A DNA stretch of 64,000 bases from Hymenobacter puniceus. GTDB lineage: Bacteria > Bacteroidota > Bacteroidia > Cytophagales > Hymenobacteraceae. The position numbers were made by a program, and so were the translations under genes. Positions 25,537 through 34,362 of this stretch are shown piece by piece; position 1 is the stretch's first letter, and each line of letters starts with the position of its first letter. The notes beneath the pieces were generated by a model, which saw nothing but the letters and a program-made list of their open reading frames with translations, searched no databases and was not told where the DNA came from. The stretch is taken from positions 1 to 64,000 of the forward strand of contig NZ_JACSCX010000010.1 of the NCBI RefSeq assembly GCF_014333525.1. The letters are read 5' to 3'.

Positions 25537-25608
25537 AGGCTAGGGTAGTAAAGACGCCGACAACAGAGACTTGGCAAACAACACATGCAGCCAGCTACGA
25601 GTACAAAG

Positions 25609-25645
25609 AAACAGCCCCGCCGGGAAGTTCCGGGCGGGGCTGTTT
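25609..25645. terminator. Hairpin terminator
   Basis: AAACAGCCCCGCC pairs with GGCGGGGCTGTTT around a short loop. It stands between the Fe-S gene end (25724) and the start of the hypothetical gene at 25536. Confidence 0.85.
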
Positions 25646-25723
25646 GAGTTGAGCAATATTAGTTGGCCATTGTTTACCGTCAGCCGCAATTCTTGCTATA
25701 GGAATAAGCTGACAAACAACTCA

Positions 25724-26620
25724 CTAAGCGTTTAGTCCTTCGGCAGAAGCAATGAGCTCCGCCAGGTCAAACACCTGCACATCTTGTTCCCGGTCCTTGT
25801 TTTTGACGCCGTCGGCCATCATGGTCATGCAAAACGGGCAGGCCACCGCAATGACGCTGCCGCCGCGGTTGGAGCCGGCGGGTAGCACGGGAGCCGTACT
25901 TTCTACGCCGTGCAGGCTCAGCAGCACATCGGCGTCGCCGTCGAGAGTAGCCAGGGCTTCTTCGGCCCGTTCAATGTTCACGTCCTTTTTGCCGGGCTCG
26001 GGCTCTTTCCACATCTGGGCGCCGCCGGCGCCGCAGCAGAGGCCGTTGGTTTTGCAGCGCTTCATTTCCAGCAGGTCGGCATCAAGCACTTCCAGCACGT
26101 CGCGGGGTGCTTCGTAGATGTTGTTGGCTCGGCCCAGGTAGCAGGAATCATGGAAAGTGATGCGGCGGCCCTTGAACGACTCGCCGCCTTTGGCCGTCAC
26201 CTTGCCCTCGTTGATGAGCTGCTGCAGAAACGTGCTGTGATGAATCACCTCGTACTCGCCGCCCAGGGCAGGGTACTCGTTCTTGATGGTGTTGAAGCAA
26301 TGCGGGCAGGCCGTAACTACCTTCTTGATGCCATAGCCATTGAGCGTGGCAATGTTGGTCATGGCTTGCATCTGAAACAGAAACTCGTTGCCGGCACGCT
26401 TGGCCGGGTCGCCAGTGCAGGATTCTTCCATGCCCAGCACGGCGTAGCTCACACCTACGTGCTCCAGAATGCGCACAAAGGCGCGGGTTACACGCTTGTA
26501 TCGGTCGTCGAAGGCGCCGGCGCAGCCTACCCAGAAGAGAATTTCCGGGGATTCGCCCCGGGCAGCCAGGTCGGCCATCAGCGGAACGGATACAGGACGC
26601 TTGGCAGTTTGCTCAGCCAT
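25724..26620 (-). CDS. Heterodisulfide reductase-like Fe-S protein (two CCG domains)
   Basis: The 298-aa protein has cysteine-rich CCG-type motifs: CTGDPAKRAGN and CPHCFNTIKNEYP in the first half, and DSCYLGRANNIYEAPRDVL with CCGAGGAQMW in the second. These resemble HdrB/GlpC C-terminal domains that bind a Fe-S cluster. With the membrane protein encoded just upstream (26767-28155) it likely forms a quinone-linked electron-transfer complex. The donor is not known; electron-transfer flavoprotein is a possibility. Confidence 0.88.
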   Translation of the reverse strand: MAEQTAKRPVSVPLMADLAARGESPEILFWVGCAGAFDDRYKRVTRAFVRILEHVGVSYAVLGMEESCTGDPAKRAGNEFLFQMQAMTNIATLNGYGIKKVVTACPHCFNTIKNEYPALGGEYEVIHHSTFLQQLINEGKVTAKGGESFKGRRITFHDSCYLGRANNIYEAPRDVLEVLDADLLEMKRCKTNGLCCGAGGAQMWKEPEPGKKDVNIERAEEALATLDGDADVLLSLHGVESTAPVLPAGSNRGGSVIAVACPFCMTMMADGVKNKDREQDVQVFDLAELIASAEGLNA

Positions 26621-26650
26621 TGTAGGAAGTGGTTATTTTTTGTGTTGTAA

Positions 26651-26759
26651 AACCGTCATGCTGAGCGCAGCCAGAGGTGCGGTCGAAGTATCTACTGCTT
26701 TGTTGCACTAGCGAAGACGAAGCAACAGAGATGCTCCGGCAAGCTCAGTAGGACGTTCT
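26651..26759. repeat. Dispersed palindromic element between the two Fe-S genes
   Basis: AACCGTCATGCTGAGCGCAG at the left and CAAGCTCAGTAGGACGTTCT at the right are arm ends. The arms are less well matched than in other copies. Confidence 0.75.
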
Positions 26760-26766
26760 GGGTTTT

Positions 26767-28155
26767 CTAAGCCGTTGCCGGCGCTTTTTCAGTCACGAAC
26801 AATTCGTCGGCCCAGTTGAAGCGGTCCGAAGGCGAAAAGGCCCAGGGAGCCCCGTTGTTTTCAATGTTGCTGAACATTACGTTCAGCGAGTTAGGCGCCG
26901 CCGACTCTTCCAGCACCAGAAAACGGCGCATCTCAATGATGCTTTCCAACGGATTGATGTTTACCGGGCAGGCTTCTACGCAGGCGTTGCAGGTAGTGCA
27001 GGCCCACAACTCTTCGGGCGTCACATAGCCGCGTAGCAGCGTGTGGGTTTCCTTGTCGAGCTGCTCTTGCTGGGCGTGCTTGGCGTCCTTGCCGTAGAGG
27101 TTGGGGTTGAAAATCAGCGGTGAGTTGTACTTCTCCTCCACCCTGTCGCGCGTGTCCATGATAATTTTACGCGGCGACAGGAGCTTGCCGGTGAGGTTGG
27201 CCGGGCACACCGAGGTGCAGCGCCCGCACTCAGTGCAGGAGTACGCGTTGAGCAGGTTGGTCCAGGCCAGATCGTCCACGTCTTTGGCCCCGAAGGAGGT
27301 GGGAGCCGCCTCTGCGCCTTCCGAAACCACCGGCACCTGATAGGTGGGGTCCATCATGGCCTTCACTTCATGCGTAATGCTGTCCACGTTCGAGAACTGA
27401 CCTTGCGGCATCATGCGCGAGAAGTACACGTTTGGGAAAGCCGTGATGATGTGCAGGTGCTTGGAACTGGGCAGATAGTTCAGAAACAGCAAAATGCCGA
27501 TAATGTGCGCCCACCAACCTACACGTTCCAGCACGTGCAAAGCCGTCACGTTGTCGGGCATCAGGCCCGTGAGCAGGCTGCTGATGGGGAACGTGCCCGG
27601 CAAATCCAGGCCCTGCACCTGATGCAGCTTCAGGTCGGCGGCGTTCATCGTGAACAGGGCCGTCATCAGGACTACCTCTATATAGAGAATCACATTGCCA
27701 TCAAGGCGGGGCCAGGCGCGCATTTCAGGGCCGGTGAAGCGGCGCACCTTGTTCACGTTGCGGCGCCACCAGAAGGCAGCCACAGCCAGAATCACCAGCG
27801 CAGCCAGCATTTCGTTGGTGGCCATCAGCACATCGTAGAGTGGGCCGAGGAAGCTGAGCACCCGGTGCGTGCCAAACAGTCCGTCGATGACGATTTCAAT
27901 CACCTCGACGTTGATAACCAGAAAGCCCACGTACACGATAAGGTGCAGAAAGGCCGGCGTAAGACGCTTGAACATTTTCTGCTGCCCGAAGGCCACAAGC
28001 AGCGTTTTCCACAGGCGCTCTTGCACGTGGCCACTCATGTCCCGGTCGCGCCCGACGAGGATATTAGCCCGAATCTTCCGCGCCTGCCAGGCAAACAGGC
28101 CAAAGCCCGCTACCGCGACCAGTAGGAAGAGGATGTTTTGGATGGAGAAATGCAC
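26767..28155 (-). CDS. Membrane Fe-S oxidoreductase subunit (NarI-like + 2 x 4Fe-4S)
   Basis: The 462-aa protein has an N-terminal membrane domain of about five helices (1-250) of the kind seen in nitrate reductase gamma subunits. A cytosolic ferredoxin part follows, with CTECGRCTSVCPANLTGK and CTTCNACVEACPVNINP, two 4Fe-4S motifs. It should pass electrons to or from the quinone pool with its downstream partner at 25724. Start codon at 28155. Confidence 0.9.
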   Translation of the reverse strand: MHFSIQNILFLLVAVAGFGLFAWQARKIRANILVGRDRDMSGHVQERLWKTLLVAFGQQKMFKRLTPAFLHLIVYVGFLVINVEVIEIVIDGLFGTHRVLSFLGPLYDVLMATNEMLAALVILAVAAFWWRRNVNKVRRFTGPEMRAWPRLDGNVILYIEVVLMTALFTMNAADLKLHQVQGLDLPGTFPISSLLTGLMPDNVTALHVLERVGWWAHIIGILLFLNYLPSSKHLHIITAFPNVYFSRMMPQGQFSNVDSITHEVKAMMDPTYQVPVVSEGAEAAPTSFGAKDVDDLAWTNLLNAYSCTECGRCTSVCPANLTGKLLSPRKIIMDTRDRVEEKYNSPLIFNPNLYGKDAKHAQQEQLDKETHTLLRGYVTPEELWACTTCNACVEACPVNINPLESIIEMRRFLVLEESAAPNSLNVMFSNIENNGAPWAFSPSDRFNWADELFVTEKAPATA

Positions 28156-28262
28156 AGGAAAGGGTAGGTTTGGGGTTCAAGCCGAAATATACTCGGTATG
28201 CATAACAAATTACAGCTTTTGTTGGCATACTTTCCGGCCGCAATATTTTTTCGGGATACGGC

Positions 28263-28292
28263 TTGCAGGTTGCAAATGGTTTACTACTTTTG
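28263..28292 (+). promoter_or_regulatory. Promoter of tRNA-Phe
   Basis: TTG (28263-28265), 19 nt, then TACTTTTG (28285-28292) match the Bacteroidota -33/-7 pattern well. The tRNA starts 43 nt downstream. Confidence 0.6.
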
Positions 28293-28334
28293 TGCTCCCC
28301 AATAGCAATAACGGTTTGCGGGGCGCCCAGAGCT

Positions 28335-28407
<73 letters not shown>

Positions 28408-28409
28408 CT

Positions 28410-28447
28410 AAAAACCCTCTTTGCAAAACGCGAAGAGGGTTTTTTTG
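28410..28447 (+). terminator. Terminator after tRNA-Phe
   Basis: AAAAACCCTCTT pairs with AAGAGGGTTTTTTT, with T tract, immediately after the tRNA. Confidence 0.88.
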
Positions 28448-28604
28448 TTTTTCAGCGGCTCTCTATACTGCTACGAATACAATAAAGCTCACTTATTTAG
28501 TTGCAATTGCTATTATTATTAGTATTTTTGAGTACTGTACGTTCTGAATATTTCCCACGGCTATGCAACAGAGTCTCAGCTACTAAGTGCACTGTCAGGT
28601 AACG

Positions 28605-28790
28605 ATGGCCCGGACAGATTGCGGAGAAATAGTAGCCGCCGAACACATTGAACACCAGCTGTTAAGCAGCACAGGCGAGATAAGCGAGGTATTTGCCGAT
28701 CTTTACGAGCAGTTCCGCGGACCGTGTCTGGTAGGCCTGCAAATCGTATCTATCCAAAGCTGCCAAGCCAAACAACTACAGGCAGCGTAA
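28605..28790 (+). CDS. Doubtful small hypothetical protein (61 aa)
   Basis: The reading frame from ATG 28605 gives MARTDCGEIVAAEHIEHQLL..., a soluble-looking peptide with mixed helical content. No family is recognised and there is no clear promoter. It could be a remnant of a longer gene. Confidence 0.3.
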   Translation: MARTDCGEIVAAEHIEHQLLSSTGEISEVFADLYEQFRGPCLVGLQIVSIQSCQAKQLQAA

Positions 28791-28791
28791 G

Positions 28792-28819
28792 GGTAGCGCG
28801 GGCTGTAGCCCACGCTACC
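28792..28819. repeat. Short palindrome GTAGCG..CGCTAC
   Basis: GTAGCGCGGGCT and AGCCCACGCTAC pair with one mismatch around a 2-nt loop. It lies just before the stop of the leftward enoyl-CoA hydratase and may act as its terminator. Confidence 0.6.
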
Positions 28820-28827
28820 TATCAAAC

Positions 28828-29589
28828 CTACCGACCCTTAAACTTCCGGATAGCGTCGCGGGTGAAGTCGGATAGCACAAGGCGGCCGCTGATAGCGGCA
28901 CGCTCGGGCAGCAGCGTATCCCAATGGTCGGTGCCCTGCCAGATGACGCGTTTCAGATCGGTGAGGGCCTCGGGGTTGTAGGCAGCCAGCTTGCGGGCAA
29001 AGGCCAGCACGGCCGCATCTAGAGTTTCAATAGAGTCGTGCAGCTCGGCGTAGAGGCCTTTCTGCAGGGCCCACTCGGCGGGGCGGAACTCACCGGCATC
29101 GAGGGCCAGCTGGGCAAAGGCGGCCGTACCAATCTTGCGCTCCACGGCCGGCCCCACCACAAACGGCCCGATGCCGACCACCAGCTCACTCAGCTTCACG
29201 CTGGCGTTAGTGGTGGCAAAGCAGTAATCGGTGGCGGCGGCCACGCCCACGCCACCGCCAATGGCCTTGCCCTGCACCCGCCCGATGATGATTTTGGGCG
29301 AAGTTCGGCAGGCGTTAATCACCTTGGCGAAGCCAGAGAAGAACTCCAGGCCCTGGGCGGCGTCCTCAATGGCTATTAGCTCATCGAAGCTGGCCCCAGC
29401 GCAGAAGGTCTTCTCGCCCTCACTTTCCAGAATGATGACTTTGGTGGCTTCATCCTGGGCGGTCTGGGTGATGGTGGCGGCTAGCTGGGTGAGCAGCGCG
29501 CCGGGCAGGGAGTTGTGTGAGGGGTGGAAGAAGCGAATGGTGCTGATGCCTTCCGCGGTGGTGTGGGTGGTAACGGTTCCTGTGGTCAT
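28828..29589 (-). CDS. Enoyl-CoA hydratase/isomerase family protein (possibly PaaF)
   Basis: The 253-aa crotonase-fold protein has the oxyanion-hole segments FCAGASFDEL (about residues 60-70) and GKAIGGGVGVAAATDY (about 97-112). It is the last gene of the leftward phenylacetate cluster, so it may hydrate 2,3-dehydroadipyl-CoA (PaaF role). PaaG, a distinct crotonase, is at 35721. Sequence alone does not separate a hydratase from an isomerase. ATG 29589 chosen; the longer frame runs through a palindrome. Confidence 0.85.
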   Translation of the reverse strand: MTTGTVTTHTTAEGISTIRFFHPSHNSLPGALLTQLAATITQTAQDEATKVIILESEGEKTFCAGASFDELIAIEDAAQGLEFFSGFAKVINACRTSPKIIIGRVQGKAIGGGVGVAAATDYCFATTNASVKLSELVVGIGPFVVGPAVERKIGTAAFAQLALDAGEFRPAEWALQKGLYAELHDSIETLDAAVLAFARKLAAYNPEALTDLKRVIWQGTDHWDTLLPERAAISGRLVLSDFTRDAIRKFKGR

Positions 29590-29609
29590 GGGGGAATTGA
29601 GTTGTAAAA

Positions 29610-29770
29610 AGAACGTCCTGCTGCAAATAGCCCGTCCTGCTGAGCTTGCCGAAGCATCTCTACCGCTTCGTTGCAGTAAGTGACCCAACGAAGCGGTAAA
29701 GATGCTTCGGCAAGCTCAGCAGGACGGTTAGCCTCTGGCGAGATGCTTCGCTCTACTCTGCATGACGTTT
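29610..29770. repeat. Dispersed palindromic element, nested copy
   Basis: The inner palindrome (29631-29727) has CGTCCTGCTGAGCTTGCC and its exact complement, with AGGAC replacing the usual ATGAC on both sides. Outer ends GAACGTCCTGC and GCATGACGTT suggest a second, older copy around it. Confidence 0.85.
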
Positions 29771-29776
29771 TAGAGG

Positions 29777-31828
29777 CTACTCCTGGTCTTTCTTTTTCAC
29801 CATCGTCAGAATGGTGGCCACGGCTACGGTTTCGCCGGTTTCGTCGGACACGTCTACAAGCCAGCGCACGATGCCTTTGGCTACATCCTGCTCGTCGCGC
29901 TTTTCCTGGGCTATTTTTTCCTTCACGGTGAGCTTCACGCCGATGGTCATGCCGGGGTAGACGGGCTTGGTGAAGCGGCACTCATCGAGGCCGTAGTTGA
30001 GCAGCACGGGACCTTTGCGCGGGTCCACGAACATGCCGGCGGCCTTGCTGAGCACGTAGTAGCCGTGGGCCACGCGGCCCGTAAACAGCGTGCCGTCCAG
30101 GGAAGTGGCATCCACGTGGGCGTAGAAATTGTCGCCGGATACCTGCGCGAAGTTGGTGATGTCGGCCTCCGACACGGTGTGGCGGTGGGTGGTGTAAGTC
30201 TGCCCGATTTCCAGCTCCTCGAAGTAGTGCTGGAAGGGGTGCTTGTCTTTCTCGATCTGCTTGGCCTTGGGCTGGTACACCTGCGTGATGGCCGTAATCA
30301 TGCTGGGTGAGCCCTGGATGGCCACGCGCTGCATGAAGTGCTCCACGCCGCGCAGACCGCCCATTTCCTGGCCGCCGCCGGCCCGGCCGGGGCCGCCGTG
30401 CACCAGCAGCGGCAGCGGCGAGCCGTGGCCGGTGCTTTCCTTGGCTACCTCGCCGTTGAGCACCAGAATGCGGCCGTGGTGCGTGGCCGCGCCCAGCACA
30501 AACTCGGTGGCGGTGGCGGGGCTGTTGGTGGCCACCGAGCACACCAGCGAGCCGCGGCCCATGTTGGCCAGCTCGATGGCTTCGCCCACGTTTTTGTAGG
30601 GCATGAGCGTACTCACCGGCCCGAAGGCCTCAATTTCGTGCGAGTCGGTGAACTTGAACGGCTCGGAGTTCAGCAGCACAATCGGCGACATGAACGCGCC
30701 GGTTTTGCAGTCGCCACCGATAACCTGCACGTTGTCCAGGTCGCCGTACACGATGGGCGTGTTCTGGGCCAGGCGCTGCACCTGCTCGCGCACGCGCTTC
30801 ACCTGGTCGAGGCCGGCCAGCGCGCCCATGCGCACGCCCTCGGCCTGCGGATGGCCCACGGTGGTCTGGGCCAGGGCCTTGCCCAGGGCAATCTGCACGT
30901 CTTCCACCAGGTTTTCGGGCACGATGATGCGGCGGATGGCGGTGCATTTCTGCCCGGCTTTGGCCGTCATTTCCTTGCGCACTTCCTTGATGAACAGGTC
31001 GAACTCCACGGTGCCGGGCACGGCGTCGGGGCCCAGTACGGCGGCGTTTAGCGAGTCGGCCTCCATGTTGAACGGCACCGATTCGGCCAGAATGCGCGGG
31101 TGGCCCTTGAGCTTGCGGCCGGTTTCCGCCGAGCCCGTAAACGTGACGACATCCTGGTACGTGACGTGCTCGAGCAGGCCGTGGCCCGTACCCACCACCA
31201 GCTGCAGCGCGCCCTCCGGCAGAATGCCCGACCGGATGATTTCGCGCACCACGGCCTCGGTGAGGTAGGCCGACGGCAGGGCCGGCTTCACAATGGCCGG
31301 CATGCCCGCCAGCAGGTTCACGGCAATCTTCTCCAGCATGCCCCAGATGGGGAAGTTGTAGGCGTTGATGTGCACGGCCACGCCCTCCTTGGGCACCATC
31401 AGGTGGTGGCCCATGAAGTTGCCGGCCTTCGACAGCGCAATCGGGTCCGACTCGGCGTAGAACGGCGTATCGGGGAATTTGCGGCGCAGGGAGGCGTTGG
31501 CGAACAGGTTGCCGATGCCGCCTTCGATGTCAATCCAGGAGTCGGCGCGGGTGGCGCCGCTGCGGTAGCTGAGGGTGTAGAAATCCTCCTTCTTGCTGTC
31601 GAGGTGCAAAGCCAGGGCCTTGAGCATGCGGCCCCGCTCGTGGAAGGTCATGCGGCGCAGCACGGGGTTGCCCACGCGGCGGCCGTAGTCGAGCATGGCC
31701 GCGAAGTCGAGCCCCTCGCCGTCGGCAATGGCCACCACCTCGCCGGTGGAGGCGTCGTAAAGTTCGTGCTGGTCGCCGGAGCCCGCCGTCCAGCGGCCCA
31801 GGGCGTAGTTTTCGAGTAGTTGTGCCAT
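29777..31828 (-). CDS. paaZ: Bifunctional oxepin-CoA hydrolase / semialdehyde dehydrogenase PaaZ
   Basis: PaaZ opens the oxepin-CoA ring with its hydratase domain and oxidises the resulting semialdehyde with NADP, in phenylacetate catabolism. The 683-aa protein is fused as expected. Residues 1 to about 520 are an aldehyde dehydrogenase with nucleophile Cys295 (GQKCTAIRR) and FTGSAETG. Residues about 540-683 are a MaoC-like hotdog domain (FAQVSGDNFYAHVD, GRVAHGYYVLSKAAG). ATG 31828 chosen at MAQLLENYALG. It lies downstream of paaJ across a repeat-filled gap. Confidence 0.95.
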   Translation of the reverse strand: MAQLLENYALGRWTAGSGDQHELYDASTGEVVAIADGEGLDFAAMLDYGRRVGNPVLRRMTFHERGRMLKALALHLDSKKEDFYTLSYRSGATRADSWIDIEGGIGNLFANASLRRKFPDTPFYAESDPIALSKAGNFMGHHLMVPKEGVAVHINAYNFPIWGMLEKIAVNLLAGMPAIVKPALPSAYLTEAVVREIIRSGILPEGALQLVVGTGHGLLEHVTYQDVVTFTGSAETGRKLKGHPRILAESVPFNMEADSLNAAVLGPDAVPGTVEFDLFIKEVRKEMTAKAGQKCTAIRRIIVPENLVEDVQIALGKALAQTTVGHPQAEGVRMGALAGLDQVKRVREQVQRLAQNTPIVYGDLDNVQVIGGDCKTGAFMSPIVLLNSEPFKFTDSHEIEAFGPVSTLMPYKNVGEAIELANMGRGSLVCSVATNSPATATEFVLGAATHHGRILVLNGEVAKESTGHGSPLPLLVHGGPGRAGGGQEMGGLRGVEHFMQRVAIQGSPSMITAITQVYQPKAKQIEKDKHPFQHYFEELEIGQTYTTHRHTVSEADITNFAQVSGDNFYAHVDATSLDGTLFTGRVAHGYYVLSKAAGMFVDPRKGPVLLNYGLDECRFTKPVYPGMTIGVKLTVKEKIAQEKRDEQDVAKGIVRWLVDVSDETGETVAVATILTMVKKKDQE

Positions 31829-31850
31829 TGGTGGAAGTTGCCTCACGGTT

Positions 31851-32203
31851 GCCTCACCCCCTAACCCCCTCTCCGGAAGAGAGGGGGGACTAGTTTTCTA
31901 GCTTTCTATCTGGGTGGGTTGTGATGTTTGTGGGTGGGAAGTTTGGGGTGTAGAGACGCAATATCTTGCGTCTAGTCGTTACTGAGGTTGTTGGGGAGTG
32001 GGCGGTTTCAGGTCGTTCAACGGGGGAGACGCGAAGTGTCGCGTCTCTACATCGTGCTTGGGTATTGCAAACTAAGGCAAACGGCTCTTTTGTGCGCCGT
32101 TCTAACGTCGTCAACCACCCCTAACCCCTCCTTTCCAAGGAGGGGAACTAGCTCTAGAGAACTAGTTCCCCCTCTCTTTTGGAGAGGGGCCAGGGGGTGA
32201 GGC
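31851..32203. repeat. Composite nested palindromes between paaJ and paaZ
   Basis: The outer arms are GCCTCACCCCCTAACCCCCT (left) and AGGGGCCAGGGGGTGAGGC (right). Inside lies a second palindrome (31950-32050) with GTAGAGACGC and GCGTCTCTAC ends, and a third (CCCCTCCTTTCCAAGGAGGGG, 32119-32145). The whole gap between the two genes is repeat; no coding sequence is seen. Confidence 0.85.
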
Positions 32204-32206
32204 GAA

Positions 32207-33412
32207 CTACGCCCGCTCCAGCACTACCGCGTAGCCCTGGCCTACGCCGATGCACATCGTCACGAGGGCGTAGCGCTTGTGCTGGCGGTGCAGCTCGCGG
32301 GCGGCGGCGTTGAGGATGCGGGCGCCGCTCATGCCCAGCGGGTGGCCCAGGGCAATGGCGCCGCCGTTGGGGTTCACGCGCGGGTCGTTGTCGGCGAGGT
32401 GTAGGGCGCGTAGGCAGGCCAGGCTTTGGGCGGCGAAGGCCTCGTTCAGCTCAATTACGTCGATGTCGTTGAGGGTGAGGCCGGCGCGTTGCAGGGCCTG
32501 CTGACTGGCCGGCACCGGCCCGATGCCCATGATGCGCGGCTCCACGCCGGCCACGCCCATGCTCACGATGCGGGCCAGCGGCGTGAGGTTGTGCTGCTTG
32601 ATGCCGTCTTCCGAAGCCAGCAACAGGGCTGCCGCGCCGTCGTTGAGGCCGGAGGCGTTGCCGGCCGTGACGGTGCCGGTTTTGCGGAACGCCGGGCGCA
32701 ACTTGCCGAGGCCTTCGAGGCTGGTGTCGGGCTTCAGGAACTCATCTGCGGCGAAAAGCAGCGGCTCGCCTTTGCGCTGCGGAATGGGCACCGGCGCAAT
32801 TTCCTCGGCCAGACGACCAGCCTGCTGAGCGGCGGCGGCTTTCTGCTGCGAGTGGAGCGCAAACTGGTCCTGGTCGTCGCGGCTGATGTGGTACTGGTCC
32901 ACCAGGTTTTCGGCGGTTTCGCCCATGGCGTCGGTGCCGTAGAGAGCCTGCATCTGGGGGTTGATGAAGCGCCAACCGAAGCTGGAGTCGTACATCTGCG
33001 AGTCGGTGCCGAAGCCTTTGCTGGGCTTGGATACCACCAGCGGGGCGCGCGTCATGTTCTCCACCCCGCCCGAAATAAACAGGTCACCGTCGCCGCTGCG
33101 GATGGCGCGGGCGGCGGCAATGCTGGCCGAGAGGCCGGAGGCACAGAGGCGGTTCACGGTTTCGCCGGGCACAGTGGTGGGCATACCGGCCAGCAGCAGG
33201 GCCATACGGGCCACGTTGCGGTTGTCTTCGCCGGCCTGGTTGGCGCAGCCCAGCAGCACATCGGCCACGGCGGCGGGGTCGAGGCTGGGGTGGCGGCGCA
33301 GCAGCTCCCGGATGGCGTGGGCCGCCAGGTCGTCGGGCCGAACGGCCGCGAGTGTGCCCCCAAAGTTGCCAATGGGCGTCCGGATTCCGTCGATGAGGTA
33401 GGCTTGGGTCAT
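32207..33412 (-). CDS. paaJ: 3-oxoadipyl-CoA/3-oxo-5,6-dehydrosuberyl-CoA thiolase PaaJ
   Basis: It performs the thiolytic steps of phenylacetate breakdown that release acetyl-CoA. The 401-aa protein has the acyl Cys90 (TVNRLCASG), [10 protein letters not shown] and CIGVGQG, so the active site is complete. The location in the paa cluster assigns it. It is a paralogue of the thiolase at 20035-21237. Confidence 0.92.
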   Translation of the reverse strand: MTQAYLIDGIRTPIGNFGGTLAAVRPDDLAAHAIRELLRRHPSLDPAAVADVLLGCANQAGEDNRNVARMALLLAGMPTTVPGETVNRLCASGLSASIAAARAIRSGDGDLFISGGVENMTRAPLVVSKPSKGFGTDSQMYDSSFGWRFINPQMQALYGTDAMGETAENLVDQYHISRDDQDQFALHSQQKAAAAQQAGRLAEEIAPVPIPQRKGEPLLFAADEFLKPDTSLEGLGKLRPAFRKTGTVTAGNASGLNDGAAALLLASEDGIKQHNLTPLARIVSMGVAGVEPRIMGIGPVPASQQALQRAGLTLNDIDVIELNEAFAAQSLACLRALHLADNDPRVNPNGGAIALGHPLGMSGARILNAAARELHRQHKRYALVTMCIGVGQGYAVVLERA

Positions 33413-33447
33413 GGGGTGGATGGTGATAGGGAAGGGAAAAGAGGGAA

Positions 33448-33506
33448 GAACGTCATGCTGAGCGAAGGCGCAGCCGCAGTCGAAGCATCTCTACCGCTTT
33501 GTTGAA
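33448..33506. repeat. Left arm of the GIY-YIG-carrying palindromic unit
   Basis: GAACGTCATGCTGAGCGAAG..TCGAAGCATCTCTACCGC is a complete arm with no partner beside it. Its best complement in the region is the right arm at 33871-33926, on the far side of the GIY-YIG gene; it ends 1 bp before the gene's stop codon. Confidence 0.85.
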
Positions 33507-33507
33507 C

Positions 33508-33798
33508 TTAGCCAGTCCAGGTTTCTAGGTCAATTGCCTCCCAAGTTGGGTTAAACGCGGTAATCAATGCGTCTTTCTTCCGGCGGGTCCAGCCTTTTAG
33601 TTGCTTTTCTCGCGCTATAGCTTGGGTTGCGTCAGGGCATATTTCAAAGTAAACCAGCAAATCTGCCTGATACCGTCCGGTAAATTTTCCGGCGTCGCCC
33701 CGCCCGTTGCTGTGCTCGTAGAGTCGGCGATTAAGGTCGTTAGTAACACCGATATACAGAACGGTTTGAGTTTGATTAGTCAGGATGTAGACATACAT
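33508..33798 (-). CDS. Small GIY-YIG nuclease family protein (URI type)
   Basis: The 96-aa single-domain protein has MYVYILTNQTQTVLYIGVTNDL, the GIY-YIG strand pair, with YIL for GIY and YIG intact. The conserved Arg (LNRRLYEH), KFTGRYQADLLVYFE, and the metal-binding Glu in AIAREKQLKGW follow. It is likely an active or recently active endonuclease. It has nothing to do with phenylacetate and interrupts the paaJ-paaI spacing. It is flanked by arms of the dispersed palindrome, the left arm touching its 3' end, and so looks like cargo of that element. The host function is unknown. Confidence 0.9.
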   Translation of the reverse strand: MYVYILTNQTQTVLYIGVTNDLNRRLYEHSNGRGDAGKFTGRYQADLLVYFEICPDATQAIAREKQLKGWTRRKKDALITAFNPTWEAIDLETWTG

Positions 33799-33810
33799 AT
33801 GGCTGTTGTT

Positions 33811-33926
33811 AGACCGTCATGCTGAGCTTGCCGAAGCATCTCTACCGCTGACTAACTCCTGACATGCGAACGAAGCGGTAGAGATGCTTCGACTTCGCCT
33901 CTGGTTTCGCTCAGCATGACGTTCTC
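33811..33926. repeat. Dispersed palindromic element / right arm of the GIY-YIG unit
   Basis: A left arm (ACCGTCATGCTGAGCTTGCC, from 33813) and right arm (GCGGTAGAGATGCTTCGACT..TCGCTCAGCATGACGTTCT) are present. The right arm matches the distant arm at 33448-33506 better than the near one, in the segment CTGAGCGAA..GTCGAAGC. Confidence 0.85.
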
Positions 33927-34362
33927 ACAGCACCTCCTTGCTCGTCCGGTAGGCGGTGCCTTTGAACAGGGCCAGTGGGGTGCCGTGCTGGTTGGTGAGG
34001 CGCAGCTGGTACACCCCGATTTTGTGCTTGAGGCTTTCCTCGCGGGCTTCCACGGTGATGAGGTCGTCGGGACGGCCGGGTTCGAGGAAGTCGATGGTGG
34101 CGCTGAGGGCCACGCTTTGGCGGCCGTGGCTGTTGCAGGCGAAAGCAAAGGCCGAGTCGGCAGCGGCGAAGGCTACGCCGCCGTGCAGGATGCCGAAGCC
34201 GTTGAGCATCTCGGGGCGCACCCGGAACTGCAGGCGGCAGTAGCCGGGGCCCATTTCCTGCACTTCCAGCCCCAGCCAGTGGCTGAAGGCATCGTGCTGC
34301 AGCATCTGGTCTTTCACGGCTTCGGCGCGCTGCACAGCGGCGCTAGCGGGCAGCTGGCTCAT
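33925..34362 (-). CDS. paaI: Hydroxyphenylacetyl-CoA thioesterase PaaI
   Basis: This hotdog-fold thioesterase releases CoA from dead-end ring-hydroxylated CoA esters during phenylacetate breakdown. The 145-aa length is usual, with HGGVAFAAADSAFAFACNSHG as the conserved helix (catalytic Asp included). It overlaps the 3' end of paaH by 20 bp, which implies translational coupling. Confidence 0.93.
   Translation of the reverse strand: MSQLPASAAVQRAEAVKDQMLQHDAFSHWLGLEVQEMGPGYCRLQFRVRPEMLNGFGILHGGVAFAAADSAFAFACNSHGRQSVALSATIDFLEPGRPDDLITVEAREESLKHKIGVYQLRLTNQHGTPLALFKGTAYRTSKEVL

Larger units (their letters stand above)
28408..28827. other. Intergenic region after tRNA-Phe
   Basis: The 420-bp stretch has a terminator, an AT-rich segment (28480-28560), one doubtful small ORF (28605-28790) and a short palindrome (28792-28819). 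Confidence 0.5.

Noticed and set aside
30338-31819. Long plus-strand ORFs opposite paaZ
   Set aside because: Antisense frames with His/Gly/Ala-rich, low-information translations; paaZ is unambiguous.
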